A DNA stretch of 54,670 nt from Alistipes sp. (GTDB lineage: Bacteria; Bacteroidota; Bacteroidia; Bacteroidales; Rikenellaceae): assembly GCA_017531305.1 (NCBI GenBank), contig JAFXLG010000012.1, forward strand, positions 1 to 54,670. Reading direction: 5' to 3'. The notes below the pieces were generated by a model. That model worked only from the letters and a program-made list of their open reading frames with translations. It did no database searches and was not told the DNA's origin. Both the position numbers and the translations under genes were made by a program. This document shows, piece by piece, positions 8,955 through 17,032 of the stretch (position 1 is its first letter; every line of letters begins with the position of its first letter).

Positions 8955-8976
8955 CGAAGATACAGACAAAAAAGTT

Positions 8977-9009
8977 AAAGGCATATTCCCACTCAAGGAA
9001 TATGCCTTT
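8977..9009. terminator. Bidirectional terminator between GH125 gene and upp
   Basis: A perfect 13-bp stem (AAAGGCATATTCC with GGAATATGCCTTT), a 7-nt loop and T-rich flanks. It lies between two convergent genes and can serve both strands. Confidence 0.8.
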
Positions 9010-9029
9010 ATTTATTTCAGCTCCTAACG

Positions 9030-9680
9030 CTACAACTTCTTGCCGAAACACAAATCGCCTGCATCGCCTATTCCAGGCACGATATAACACTTCGAAGTAA
9101 GCTCCGAATCCACAGCACCCAACCACAGCGAAGTCGATTTAGGCATATGATTTACTGCATAATCCACACCTTGCTCACTTGCAATGACCAATGCCACGAT
9201 GGTTCGCGCTGGGCGACCACACTTCTCGCACAACGCCTCATAGGTCTTCACAAGCGAAGCTCCAGTAGCCAACATCGGATCGACCAAAATCAGAGTCTTA
9301 CCCTCCAGATCACACGATGAGATATACTCCACCACGATCTTAAACTCGTTGCTCTTCGAGTGATGACGATAAGCCGACACAAAGGCATTCTGAGCATCAT
9401 CAAAGTAGTTCAGAAAACCTTGATGAAGTGGTAATCCAGCTCGTAACACGGTAGCCAAGACCACCTTATCCTCGATCATCTCCACCTCGGCTTCACCCAG
9501 CGGAGTCTCCACCGTCTGACTCTTGTAATCCAAAGTTTTCGAGATCTCGTATGCCAAAATCTCGCCTATGCGCTCTATATTGCGGCGAAAACGCATTGAA
9601 TCCTGCTGAATCACCTTATCGCGAATCTGCGCAAGGAATTTATTGAGGATCGAATTTTGCTCGTTAAGAATATGAATCAT
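9030..9680 (-). CDS. upp: Uracil phosphoribosyltransferase
   Basis: Salvages uracil with PRPP to give UMP. 216 aa, usual length, cytoplasmic. It has the PRPP-binding loop LILVDPMLATGASL, the active-site region LRAGLPLHQGFLNYFDDA, and the C-terminal uracil-binding GIGDAGDLCFG. Lies 17 bp downstream of hflX on the same strand, so it is probably the last gene of the hflX-upp unit, ending at the bidirectional terminator. Confidence 0.95.
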   Translation of the reverse strand: MIHILNEQNSILNKFLAQIRDKVIQQDSMRFRRNIERIGEILAYEISKTLDYKSQTVETPLGEAEVEMIEDKVVLATVLRAGLPLHQGFLNYFDDAQNAFVSAYRHHSKSNEFKIVVEYISSCDLEGKTLILVDPMLATGASLVKTYEALCEKCGRPARTIVALVIASEQGVDYAVNHMPKSTSLWLGAVDSELTSKCYIVPGIGDAGDLCFGKKL

Positions 9681-9697
9681 AATGAGTTGTTTTAGCT

Positions 9698-10921
9698 TTA
9701 GTACAAGAAATTATTAAACGGATAACGACCTGCATGAATCTCACGAACCATACCATAAAGGTCGCCCCTGAGTTTTTCTATATTCATGCGTTCCACCGCC
9801 GAGATAAAGATACAAGGTGTATTTGCCTTGGCAATCCAGCTCTGCTTGAGATCTTCGAGCGAGAGATTTTTGCGCGTTGCGGGCGTCAAATCATCCTCAT
9901 CCTTCTTCTCGTAGGTGTAGGCATCAATTTTATTAAACACCAGATATACAGGCTTATCACCCGCACCGATATCCTGCAAGGTCTGCTTCACCACATCAAT
10001 CTGCTCCTCAAAATTAGGATGCGAGATATCCACCACATGCACCAGCAGATCCGCCTCGCGCACCTCGTCCAAAGTCGATTTAAATGACTCGATAAGCTGA
10101 GTAGGCAACTTACGGATAAAACCTACGGTATCGGAAAGCAGGAATGGCAGATTGTCGAAGACTACCTTACGCACCGTAGTATCCAACGTAGCGAAGAGTT
10201 TATTCTCGGCAAAGACCTCGCTCTTCGAGATCAGATTCATCAGCGTTGACTTACCCACATTGGTATAACCCACCAATGCCACACGCACCATGTGACCACG
10301 GTTGGAGCGTTGCACAGCCATCTGGCGATCAATCTTCTGCAAATCCTCCTTGAGCTTCGAGATGCGGTTGCGCACAATACGGCGGTCGGTCTCGATCTCG
10401 CGCTCACCTGCTCCACCACGAGTACCTGTACCACCTCGCTGACGCTCAAGGTGAGTCCACATACCTGTCAGGCGAGGCAAGAGGTATTCATATTGAGCCA
10501 GCTGCACCTGAGTTTTGGCGTATGCTGTACGGGCGCGAGACATGAAAATGTCGAGGATCAGACGCGTACGATCCAGCACTTTACAAGGCATAGCCTGCTC
10601 AATATTGCGGGTCTGCGATGGAGAGAGCTCATCATCGAAGATCACCACATCAATCTCATTTGCCTCGGCATATTGCGCAATCTCCTCCAGCTTACCCGGT
10701 CCCACGTATATGCGAGACGAAGGTTGTGGCAGTCGCTGAGTGAATCGGCGAACGGTCACAATGTCGGCAGTCTCAGCCAGAAACTCCAATTCAGCCAAAA
10801 ACTCCTCAGCCTGCTCGATGGGTTGCTGATCGCGGATAACAGCCACGACCACAGCTCTTTGACGCAGATCCTGAGGCTCCTCTACCTGTGGTTTATTATT
10901 CTCATTCTTGGGTTTTACCAT
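9698..10921 (-). CDS. hflX: Ribosome-associated GTPase HflX
   Basis: Obg-family GTPase that binds the 50S subunit and rescues or splits stalled ribosomes. 407 aa from the ATG at 10921 (MVKPKNENN). A longer GTG start at 10960 would fall inside the terminator hairpin of tonB and is rejected. The N-terminal HflX domain includes the glycine-rich linker with ERQRGGTGTRGGAGEREIETDRR. The G domain has GYTNVGKST (G1), DTVGFIRKLP (G3) and NKID (G4). Only about 10 nt separate the ATG from the U-tract of the preceding terminator. Confidence 0.93.
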   Translation of the reverse strand: MVKPKNENNKPQVEEPQDLRQRAVVVAVIRDQQPIEQAEEFLAELEFLAETADIVTVRRFTQRLPQPSSRIYVGPGKLEEIAQYAEANEIDVVIFDDELSPSQTRNIEQAMPCKVLDRTRLILDIFMSRARTAYAKTQVQLAQYEYLLPRLTGMWTHLERQRGGTGTRGGAGEREIETDRRIVRNRISKLKEDLQKIDRQMAVQRSNRGHMVRVALVGYTNVGKSTLMNLISKSEVFAENKLFATLDTTVRKVVFDNLPFLLSDTVGFIRKLPTQLIESFKSTLDEVREADLLVHVVDISHPNFEEQIDVVKQTLQDIGAGDKPVYLVFNKIDAYTYEKKDEDDLTPATRKNLSLEDLKQSWIAKANTPCIFISAVERMNIEKLRGDLYGMVREIHAGRYPFNNFLY

Positions 10922-10931
10922 ACTATAGAGC

Positions 10932-10964
10932 AAAAAAAAAGGAATCCCGCAACGAATCACGGGA
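10932..10964 (-). terminator. Terminator between tonB and hflX
   Basis: On the minus strand an 8-bp stem closed by a TTCG tetraloop (10945-10964; two G-T wobbles), then TTCC and nine Ts (10940-10932). This is a good intrinsic terminator just after tonB and just before the hflX start codon, so hflX must have its own promoter or rely on read-through. Confidence 0.75.
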
Positions 10965-10980
10965 CACCTTACATAAGTAA

Positions 10981-11670
10981 TTAGTTCTTAATCTGGAATA
11001 CAACAGGCAATGTGTACTTAACACGTACAGGCTGCTGACGCTGCATACCTGGCTCCCATTTTGGAGAGCTATTCACAACACGTGTAGCCTCCTCTGCCAA
11101 AGAACGGTCTGGAGTCTGGAGAACCTCAATGTTAGTCAAAGTACCATCCTTCTCGATCACGAAAGACAAGATAACACGACCTGAGATACCGTTCTCCTGT
11201 GCGATCTGTGGGTAACGAAGCTTACCCTGTACCCAGTTACGGAACTTATTCAAATCACCGCCCTGGAATGTAGGCATCTTCTCTACCTTGATGAAAGGAG
11301 CATCATCTTCAACGTCCTCCTCTTCCTCAACCTCTACGACCTGAGTGGTAATCTCCATACCCTCCTCAAACTCATCGAAAGAGATATCGGTAGTGATCTT
11401 GGTATCGTTAGTTACGATATCGAGGATATCGTTGAATACCTGAATCTCGATCTTCTTTGGTGGCTCTGGTGGTTTCTGCTCGTTACGAGTGATCTCTGTG
11501 ATTTCCTCCTCAATAGGACCATAGTTCAAATCGACCTGCTCAATACGATACTCCTTTGGAGCGTAGCTAAACGCCAACACCACAAGAAGCAATGAGATAA
11601 TTAAGCCAATCTCAAGGAAAAGACCCTTACGATTTTGAAGGTCTACCTTTGGTGATTTTTTAATTTCCAT
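10981..11670 (-). CDS. TonB-family energy transducer
   Basis: Links the inner-membrane proton motive force to outer-membrane TonB-dependent transporters. 229 aa. One N-terminal membrane anchor (LFLEIGLIISLLLVVLAFSY, about 16-35), an acidic linker (EEEITEITR, VEVEEEEDVEDD) where classical TonB has Pro-Lys repeats, and a C-terminal TonB domain (YPQIAQENGISGRVILSFVIEKDGTL, RVKYTLPVVF). No exbB/exbD is adjacent. It is monocistronic if the terminator at 10932-10964 is efficient. Confidence 0.85.
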   Translation of the reverse strand: MEIKKSPKVDLQNRKGLFLEIGLIISLLLVVLAFSYAPKEYRIEQVDLNYGPIEEEITEITRNEQKPPEPPKKIEIQVFNDILDIVTNDTKITTDISFDEFEEGMEITTQVVEVEEEEDVEDDAPFIKVEKMPTFQGGDLNKFRNWVQGKLRYPQIAQENGISGRVILSFVIEKDGTLTNIEVLQTPDRSLAEEATRVVNSSPKWEPGMQRQQPVRVKYTLPVVFQIKN

Positions 11671-11950
11671 ACTTTAAAGTTTATTTTTTAATTTAATTTG
11701 TTGCTTCCAAAATGCGACATAAACCACCTAATCGCATAATAATCACCGCATTACAACCACCCAATCATCCACTCCAAACAACTCCGCAACACCCATCGGC
11801 GCAACTTCGCTCCTCGAAATATGACTCCAAAAGTAGCTATAACTGCAGTTCTCAGGGCAAATATAATCATAAAAAATCAAAAAAACACCTATGCTGAACA
11901 AAAATATTCATTTTTTTTTTACTTTTGTTCTCGAAGTAAAATTTTAAACC
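11671..11950. promoter_or_regulatory. Divergent promoter region tonB / rlmN
   Basis: 280 bp with no gene. Plus strand: TACTTTTG at 11920-11927, 24 nt before the rlmN ATG. Minus strand: TACTTTTG at 11835-11828 with TTTG 22 nt upstream (11861-11858), and a further TATATTTG at 11865-11858. These would leave a tonB leader of about 150 nt. A perfect 10-bp palindrome AACTGCAGTT sits at 11841-11850, between the minus-strand elements, and could be an operator. Confidence 0.45.
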
Positions 11951-12988
11951 ATGTCTGAGAGTAAAAAAGAGAGCCTCTACGGCAAAACATTACCCCAACT
12001 GCAAGAGCTCTGCGCAAAGGAGTCTTTGCCCCGTTTTGCGGCAGGGCAAATTGCGCGTTGGCTCTATGTAAACAGGGTGGATGACATAGAGCAGATGACC
12101 AACATTTCGGTGGCTGCGCGTAAGCTCCTCAAAGAGAAATACACTTTGGGGTTGGATGCACCTCTGAAGGAGAGTATTTCGCAGGATGGCACAAAAAAAT
12201 ACCTTTTCCGCACCTCTCAGGGGCAGTTCATCGAGTCGGCATACATTCCCGATGGAGATCGCGCCACGTTGTGCGTCTCATCGCAGGCGGGATGTAGAAT
12301 GGGTTGCCGATTCTGTGCTACGGGACGACAGGGGTTGCAACATTCGCTCTCGCCAACAGAGATCTTGAATCAGATTCTCTCGATTCCTGAGAGTAAAAAT
12401 CTGACAAATCTGGTATTTATGGGCATGGGAGAGCCTCTGGACAATACCGACAACGTATTACAGACGCTCCAGATAATAACCTCGCCTTGGGGTATGGGTT
12501 GGTCACCCACACGCATCACACTCTCTACGGCTGGCGTAGCTCGCAATCTGAAGCGATTTTTGGACGAGAGCAAGGTGCATTTGGCGATAAGTCTGCACAA
12601 CCCATTCCACGAGGAGCGACAGGAGATAATGCCTATCGAAAAGAGCTATCCGATATGGGAGATTGCCGATATTTTGCGCCAATATGACTTTACGGGGCAA
12701 CGCAGAGTCTCGTTTGAGTATATCGTAATGGAGGGGTTGAACGACTCGCCACGCCATATCAAGGAGCTGTGTCGTCTGCTCAATGGCATGAAGTGCAGAA
12801 TCAACCTTATCCGTTTCCACAAAATACCCGATTCGCCATACTATTCGCCTTCGGACGAGAAGATGATCCGCTTCCGCGACTCACTCACCGCCAAAGGCAT
12901 ACAGACCACCATCAGAGCTTCGCGTGGCGAAGATATACAGGCGGCTTGCGGATTGCTCTCGACAGCCGAAAACAAGAAAAACCAATAG
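11951..12988 (+). CDS. rlmN: 23S rRNA A2503 / tRNA A37 C2-methyltransferase
   Basis: Radical-SAM enzyme that methylates C2 of A2503 in 23S rRNA and A37 of some tRNAs. 345 aa, usual length. The radical-SAM cysteines are C115, C119 and C122 (CRMGCRFCATG). MGMGEPLDN, the STAG and SLHNP SAM-contact motifs and the C-terminal methylation Cys (AACGLL) are present. The family's internal Cys (QAGC) is part of the cluster motif. The rsmG start follows by 5 nt, making an rRNA-modification operon ended by a strong hairpin. Confidence 0.95.
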   Translation: MSESKKESLYGKTLPQLQELCAKESLPRFAAGQIARWLYVNRVDDIEQMTNISVAARKLLKEKYTLGLDAPLKESISQDGTKKYLFRTSQGQFIESAYIPDGDRATLCVSSQAGCRMGCRFCATGRQGLQHSLSPTEILNQILSIPESKNLTNLVFMGMGEPLDNTDNVLQTLQIITSPWGMGWSPTRITLSTAGVARNLKRFLDESKVHLAISLHNPFHEERQEIMPIEKSYPIWEIADILRQYDFTGQRRVSFEYIVMEGLNDSPRHIKELCRLLNGMKCRINLIRFHKIPDSPYYSPSDEKMIRFRDSLTAKGIQTTIRASRGEDIQAACGLLSTAENKKNQ

Positions 12989-12993
12989 AGAAG

Positions 12994-13617
12994 ATGATAA
13001 CACTTTTAGAAAAATATTTCCCCACGCTCTCGGAGCAACAGAAAACGCAATACAGAGCGTTGTATGATTTATATGCCGACTGGAATTCGAAGATCAACGT
13101 CATCTCGCGCAAGGATTTCGATCAGCTCTATCTGCGTCATGTGCTTCATTCGTTGGCAATAGCGAAAGTGTGCCAATTTCATGCAGGAGCAAGGGTGTTG
13201 GATGTGGGTTGCGGAGGAGGATTTCCGAGCGTGCCGCTGGCTATCATGTTCCCCGAGGTGAGTTTTGTTTCGGCAGACTCGATAGGCAAGAAAATCACTG
13301 TGGTAAAGGGGGTATGTGAGGGTGCCCAGATCAAAAACATAGATGCTCGCCACACCCGTGTGGAGCAGATTCCAGAGCATTTTGACTATGTGATCTCGCG
13401 CGCCGTTACCGAGATGCCGACCTTCGTAAAGTGGATTTGGGGCAAAATTGAGAAGGGACAGCGTGGCACCTTGCCCAACGGCATACTCTATCTCAAGGGT
13501 GGCGATTTGAGCGAGGAGCTTGCTGCCACACGCATGAAATGGACGGAGTACAATATCTCGGAGTTCTTCGAGGAGGAGTTTTTCCAGACAAAGAAAGTTG
13601 TTTATACCAAGAAATAA
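12994..13617 (+). CDS. rsmG: 16S rRNA G527 N7-methyltransferase
   Basis: SAM-dependent methyltransferase (GidB family) acting on G527 of 16S rRNA. 207 aa from the ATG at 12994; the open frame extends back into rlmN in another frame, but that extension is not protein-like. Visible motifs are NVISRKDFDQLYLRHVLHSLA, which is typical of the family, and the SAM site VLDVGCGGGFPS (68-79). The ending RAVTEMP and LKGG segments fit. Translationally close to rlmN. Confidence 0.94.
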   Translation: MITLLEKYFPTLSEQQKTQYRALYDLYADWNSKINVISRKDFDQLYLRHVLHSLAIAKVCQFHAGARVLDVGCGGGFPSVPLAIMFPEVSFVSADSIGKKITVVKGVCEGAQIKNIDARHTRVEQIPEHFDYVISRAVTEMPTFVKWIWGKIEKGQRGTLPNGILYLKGGDLSEELAATRMKWTEYNISEFFEEEFFQTKKVVYTKK

Positions 13618-13636
13618 GAACGGATATTATAAAAGG

Positions 13637-13669
13637 ATAGGGTGTTGGCAGAATCTGCCGACACCCTAT
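13637..13669 (+). terminator. Terminator of rlmN-rsmG
   Basis: A 15-bp stem with one G-T pair (ATAGGGTGTTGGCAG with CTGCCGACACCCTAT), loop AAT, followed by TTTGCTT. Very stable; the tail is only modestly T-rich. Confidence 0.75.
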
Positions 13670-13724
13670 TTGCTTCTAAAAGCCGCATGACGAGCTTTCA
13701 CCTTGCGAGCTTCCTTTCGCGAGC

Positions 13725-15155
13725 TTATCTCTTTATCTCCTGAATCGGGGTATTCGAGAAGTCTATTGGAGAGTTCTCTGCCAAGTGATTCATCAGCACA
13801 TCGGTCAGCAACACATCTGTTCGCTGCAGATCACGACACTCTATATCTTTATAATTATTAAACATATAGTCGCCCATTGCTACAGTATATTCCGCATCCT
13901 TCTGCAAATTTTTAAACTCTACACTCAGCGCATCGCCCGACTCCCCGACATGAATCGTATAGGGTTCGGTAGAAAAGATATCCAGACGGTGCGACTCGCG
14001 CATATTTTCCCGATCATTATACTTTGCCAGAATCATACGCTCGATCTGAGCCCCTGTCATGACCATAGTGTAGAGCTTAGAAGAGAATGGCTCCACGCCA
14101 AAGATCATTCCCGTGCTTATATCTTGGCTCGGCATCTCATCGAAACGGATTCCGCCATAGTGATAAAACGCTACATCTACGCCAAAATGGGACTTCATGG
14201 CTGTGGTCTCCCACGCTGCAATTCCAACTTTATCCATAATCTTTTCGCTACGACCGATAGGGCGATTCAGCACCTCATTATCATATATGCGTTCGATCCA
14301 CTGCTTCATCTTGGCATCCTCTTCGTAAGGAGCAAGCTCCACGATCCGATAATCCAACGCCTTGACCTTGCATCCTTTAATCGTGATACGGCTCACACCA
14401 ACACGCTTCGAGCCACTACCCGACTGACCGAGCTGGGTCTTACGGATGAGAGTGTCCAACTTATTATGGGTATGACCGCAGAGTATCAGATCGTAGCAAT
14501 CGCTCTGGGCAGCCAACTCTCGATCCACATCATCGCCAATGTGCGAAAGCAGTACCAGCAAATCACACTCCGCACGCAGTTGCTCGCCATAACGCTTGGC
14601 TGCCTGCTTGGGATCATCAAAGCGCAGCCCCACATAACTCTCAGCCTTGCCCGAAGGATGACCGTTATCGTAATTATTCACCGCCCCGACAAAGCCTATT
14701 TTCTTGCCCTTGCGGCGAAGGATCTTATAGGCATCGGGCTGAGGGAACGAGATGGTATCGCTCTGGCAATTAGCACATACCATATCGAACTTAGCCACCG
14801 AAGTGTTTATATATCCCAAAAATGGATGACCCGCATCCCACTCATGATTGCCGAGCGTGGCGATATCATAGCCCAGCGAATTCATCATGTCGATTATCGG
14901 ACGGCGAGGCTCGGTAGCCATATCCACATAGGCATTACCCGTCCAGCGATCGCCCGAATCAACCAACAGAGTCTCTACCGTATCTCGACACAACTCCACA
15001 GCAGTAGCCAATCGAGCAAAGTTGTTGATATCGGAATGTAGATCGGTCGTTGATATAATCACCAACTCCTGCTCGGAGATATAACGCTCCCAAAATTTAT
15101 AGCCAGCATAGGCAACAAGAGCTACGGCTACGCAATATAAAAAGATTTTTTTCAT
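13725..15155 (-). CDS. UshA/5'-nucleotidase-type metallophosphoesterase
   Basis: Calcineurin-like metallophosphoesterase of the UshA/CpdB family, 476 aa from the ATG at 15155 (MKKIFLYC). It has an uncleaved-looking signal or N-terminal anchor (about 3-20) and probably acts in the periplasm on nucleotides or related phosphoesters. Metal ligands are visible: TTDLHSD (D38, H40), DSGDR (66-70), TLGNHEWD (GNHE 102-105), LLSHIGDD and CGHTHN. The C-terminal nucleotide-binding domain has FYHYGGIRFD and VTGAQIERMI-like features. Monocistronic. Confidence 0.85.
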   Translation of the reverse strand: MKKIFLYCVAVALVAYAGYKFWERYISEQELVIISTTDLHSDINNFARLATAVELCRDTVETLLVDSGDRWTGNAYVDMATEPRRPIIDMMNSLGYDIATLGNHEWDAGHPFLGYINTSVAKFDMVCANCQSDTISFPQPDAYKILRRKGKKIGFVGAVNNYDNGHPSGKAESYVGLRFDDPKQAAKRYGEQLRAECDLLVLLSHIGDDVDRELAAQSDCYDLILCGHTHNKLDTLIRKTQLGQSGSGSKRVGVSRITIKGCKVKALDYRIVELAPYEEDAKMKQWIERIYDNEVLNRPIGRSEKIMDKVGIAAWETTAMKSHFGVDVAFYHYGGIRFDEMPSQDISTGMIFGVEPFSSKLYTMVMTGAQIERMILAKYNDRENMRESHRLDIFSTEPYTIHVGESGDALSVEFKNLQKDAEYTVAMGDYMFNNYKDIECRDLQRTDVLLTDVLMNHLAENSPIDFSNTPIQEIKR

Positions 15156-15304
15156 ACACATCTTAGCTTTGGCATAGTTCTCACCCCTCATCGGATGAAA
15201 AATATACCACTTTTAGCACCACGAAATATATTATTTTATTTTTCCGAGCGTCAAAGTTACGAATAAATTGTTTATCTTTACGCAGATTAATATCTATTTT
15301 ATTT

Positions 15305-16975
15305 ATGCACGAGAAAGTAAAAGTCATCTGCCTGAACAACGACCAAAGTTTGGAGGTCGAGATGGGAACATCCCTGCTGGGGTTGCTCTCCGAGATAAAT
15401 CTTGAGTGTAAGTACCCCATCTTGGCAGCATTTGTCAACAACCGCATCAAGGAGCTTAATTACAAGATATACAAGCCCCTGACACTGCGTTTTATAGATA
15501 TCACTCACTTCGAGGGTTACAGAGTATATCAACGCACCATATCATTTATCGTGCAAAAGGCGGTCAGAGACCTCTACGGCTCACGCAAATTCTTCATTCG
15601 TCACACTTTGGGACGGGGTCTTTATTGCGAGTTTGCCGATGAGCAGACTTTGGACACTACTCAGATCGAGGCTCTGCGTCAGCAGATTCAGAGCATCATA
15701 TCAGCCCGCTACCCTATCCATCGCCAGAAGCTCCTGACCGAGGAGGTCGAGAAGATCTATCAGGAGTATGGTTTCGATGATAAAATCGCCCTACTCAACT
15801 CGCGCAAGCGTCTTTATAGCGACATTCACCGCATGGACGACATGGTGGGATATTTCTACGGCGCATTGACGCCCGATACGGGTTACATACATCTGTTCGA
15901 CATCAGACAATACTACAACGGATTCTACATCGCTCTGCCTACGCTTGGCGACCCGATGAAGCTCGACCTTAATGTGCATTGGGAAAAGATGTTCGATGTA
16001 TTCAAGGAGTATCACCGCTGGGTGGATATCATGGGTGTACCTACGGTTGGTCGTCTGAACGAGAAATTCTTGGCTAACGACACCAGCGAGCTGATCAAAA
16101 TAGCCGAAGCCTTCCACGAGAAGAAAATTGCCGCCATGGCAGATCAGATAGATCTTGCCAACTCCACTCAAGGCTCGCGCGTGGTGTTGATTTCGGGACC
16201 TTCATCGAGTGGTAAGACCACCACATCGAAGCGTCTGGGCATACAACTGCGCATACTCGGATTGGATCCTGTTTTGATCTCGCTCGATGACTACTTTGTG
16301 GATCGCACAAAGACCCCTCTGGATGAGAATGGAGAGTATGATTTCGAGGCGTTGGAGGCTATTGATCTGGAGTTGCTGAACAGCGACCTAAAGCGATTGA
16401 TGGATGGCGAGAGTGTCGAGGTGCCACGTTACGACTTTATCAGCGGCACACGCCAATGGCACGACAAACCACTCAAGCTCAGCGAGCGTTCGATCCTCAT
16501 TATGGAGGGCATACACGGACTCAATCCTCGCCTCACGCCAAGTATTCCACGCGACAAGAAGATCTGCATCTATGTTTCGTGTCTGACCTCGGTGGCTATG
16601 GATTCGCTGACTCGCATTCCGACCTCCGACAACAGACTCTTAAGACGTCTGACCAGAGACTATGCTACACGCGGTTGTGATGCTTTGGCAACGCTGCAAC
16701 GCTGGCCAAGCGTAAGACGTGGCGAGGAGAAACATATATTCCCATATCAGGAGAATGCCGACATTATCTTCAACTCTTCGCTCTTTTATGAGATCTCCAT
16801 CCTACGTTCGAAGGTGGAGCCTATACTCCGCGAGGTGCCCGATACGGTACCAGAGTATGGCGAGGCGAAGCGTCTGCTGAAGTTCCTGCAAAACTTTATC
16901 TCCATCTCGAGCGAGGAGATTCCACCAACCTCCATCCTCAGAGAGTTTATCGGAGGCAGCAGCTTCAACTATTAA
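15305..16975 (+). CDS. TGS-domain nucleoside (uridine-type) kinase
   Basis: Fusion of an N-terminal TGS and threonyl-tRNA-synthetase-like second domain (VKVICLNNDQSLEVEMGTSLLGLL; HTLGRGLYCEF) with a C-terminal uridine kinase/phosphoribulokinase-type P-loop kinase. The Walker A is GPSSSGKTTTS (G298 to S307), followed by LISLDDYFVDR, YDFEALEAIDL and MEGIHGLNP. This architecture is known in Bacteroidota, Clostridia and Thermotoga and is annotated as nucleoside kinase; the exact substrate is uncertain. 556 aa, full length. A TATCTTTA box in the 15270s could be its promoter. gcvP follows after 57 bp. Confidence 0.88.
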   Translation: MHEKVKVICLNNDQSLEVEMGTSLLGLLSEINLECKYPILAAFVNNRIKELNYKIYKPLTLRFIDITHFEGYRVYQRTISFIVQKAVRDLYGSRKFFIRHTLGRGLYCEFADEQTLDTTQIEALRQQIQSIISARYPIHRQKLLTEEVEKIYQEYGFDDKIALLNSRKRLYSDIHRMDDMVGYFYGALTPDTGYIHLFDIRQYYNGFYIALPTLGDPMKLDLNVHWEKMFDVFKEYHRWVDIMGVPTVGRLNEKFLANDTSELIKIAEAFHEKKIAAMADQIDLANSTQGSRVVLISGPSSSGKTTTSKRLGIQLRILGLDPVLISLDDYFVDRTKTPLDENGEYDFEALEAIDLELLNSDLKRLMDGESVEVPRYDFISGTRQWHDKPLKLSERSILIMEGIHGLNPRLTPSIPRDKKICIYVSCLTSVAMDSLTRIPTSDNRLLRRLTRDYATRGCDALATLQRWPSVRRGEEKHIFPYQENADIIFNSSLFYEISILRSKVEPILREVPDTVPEYGEAKRLLKFLQNFISISSEEIPPTSILREFIGGSSFNY

Positions 16976-17032
16976 ACAACCAAGATTTTCAACCAGATTA
17001 TCAAAACAAAAACTAAATAAAACTACCTAAAA

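Noticed and set aside
13785-15041. 418-codon open frame on the plus strand
   Set aside because: Antisense to the UshA-type phosphoesterase, which has all its metal motifs. No recognisable domain and no promoter.
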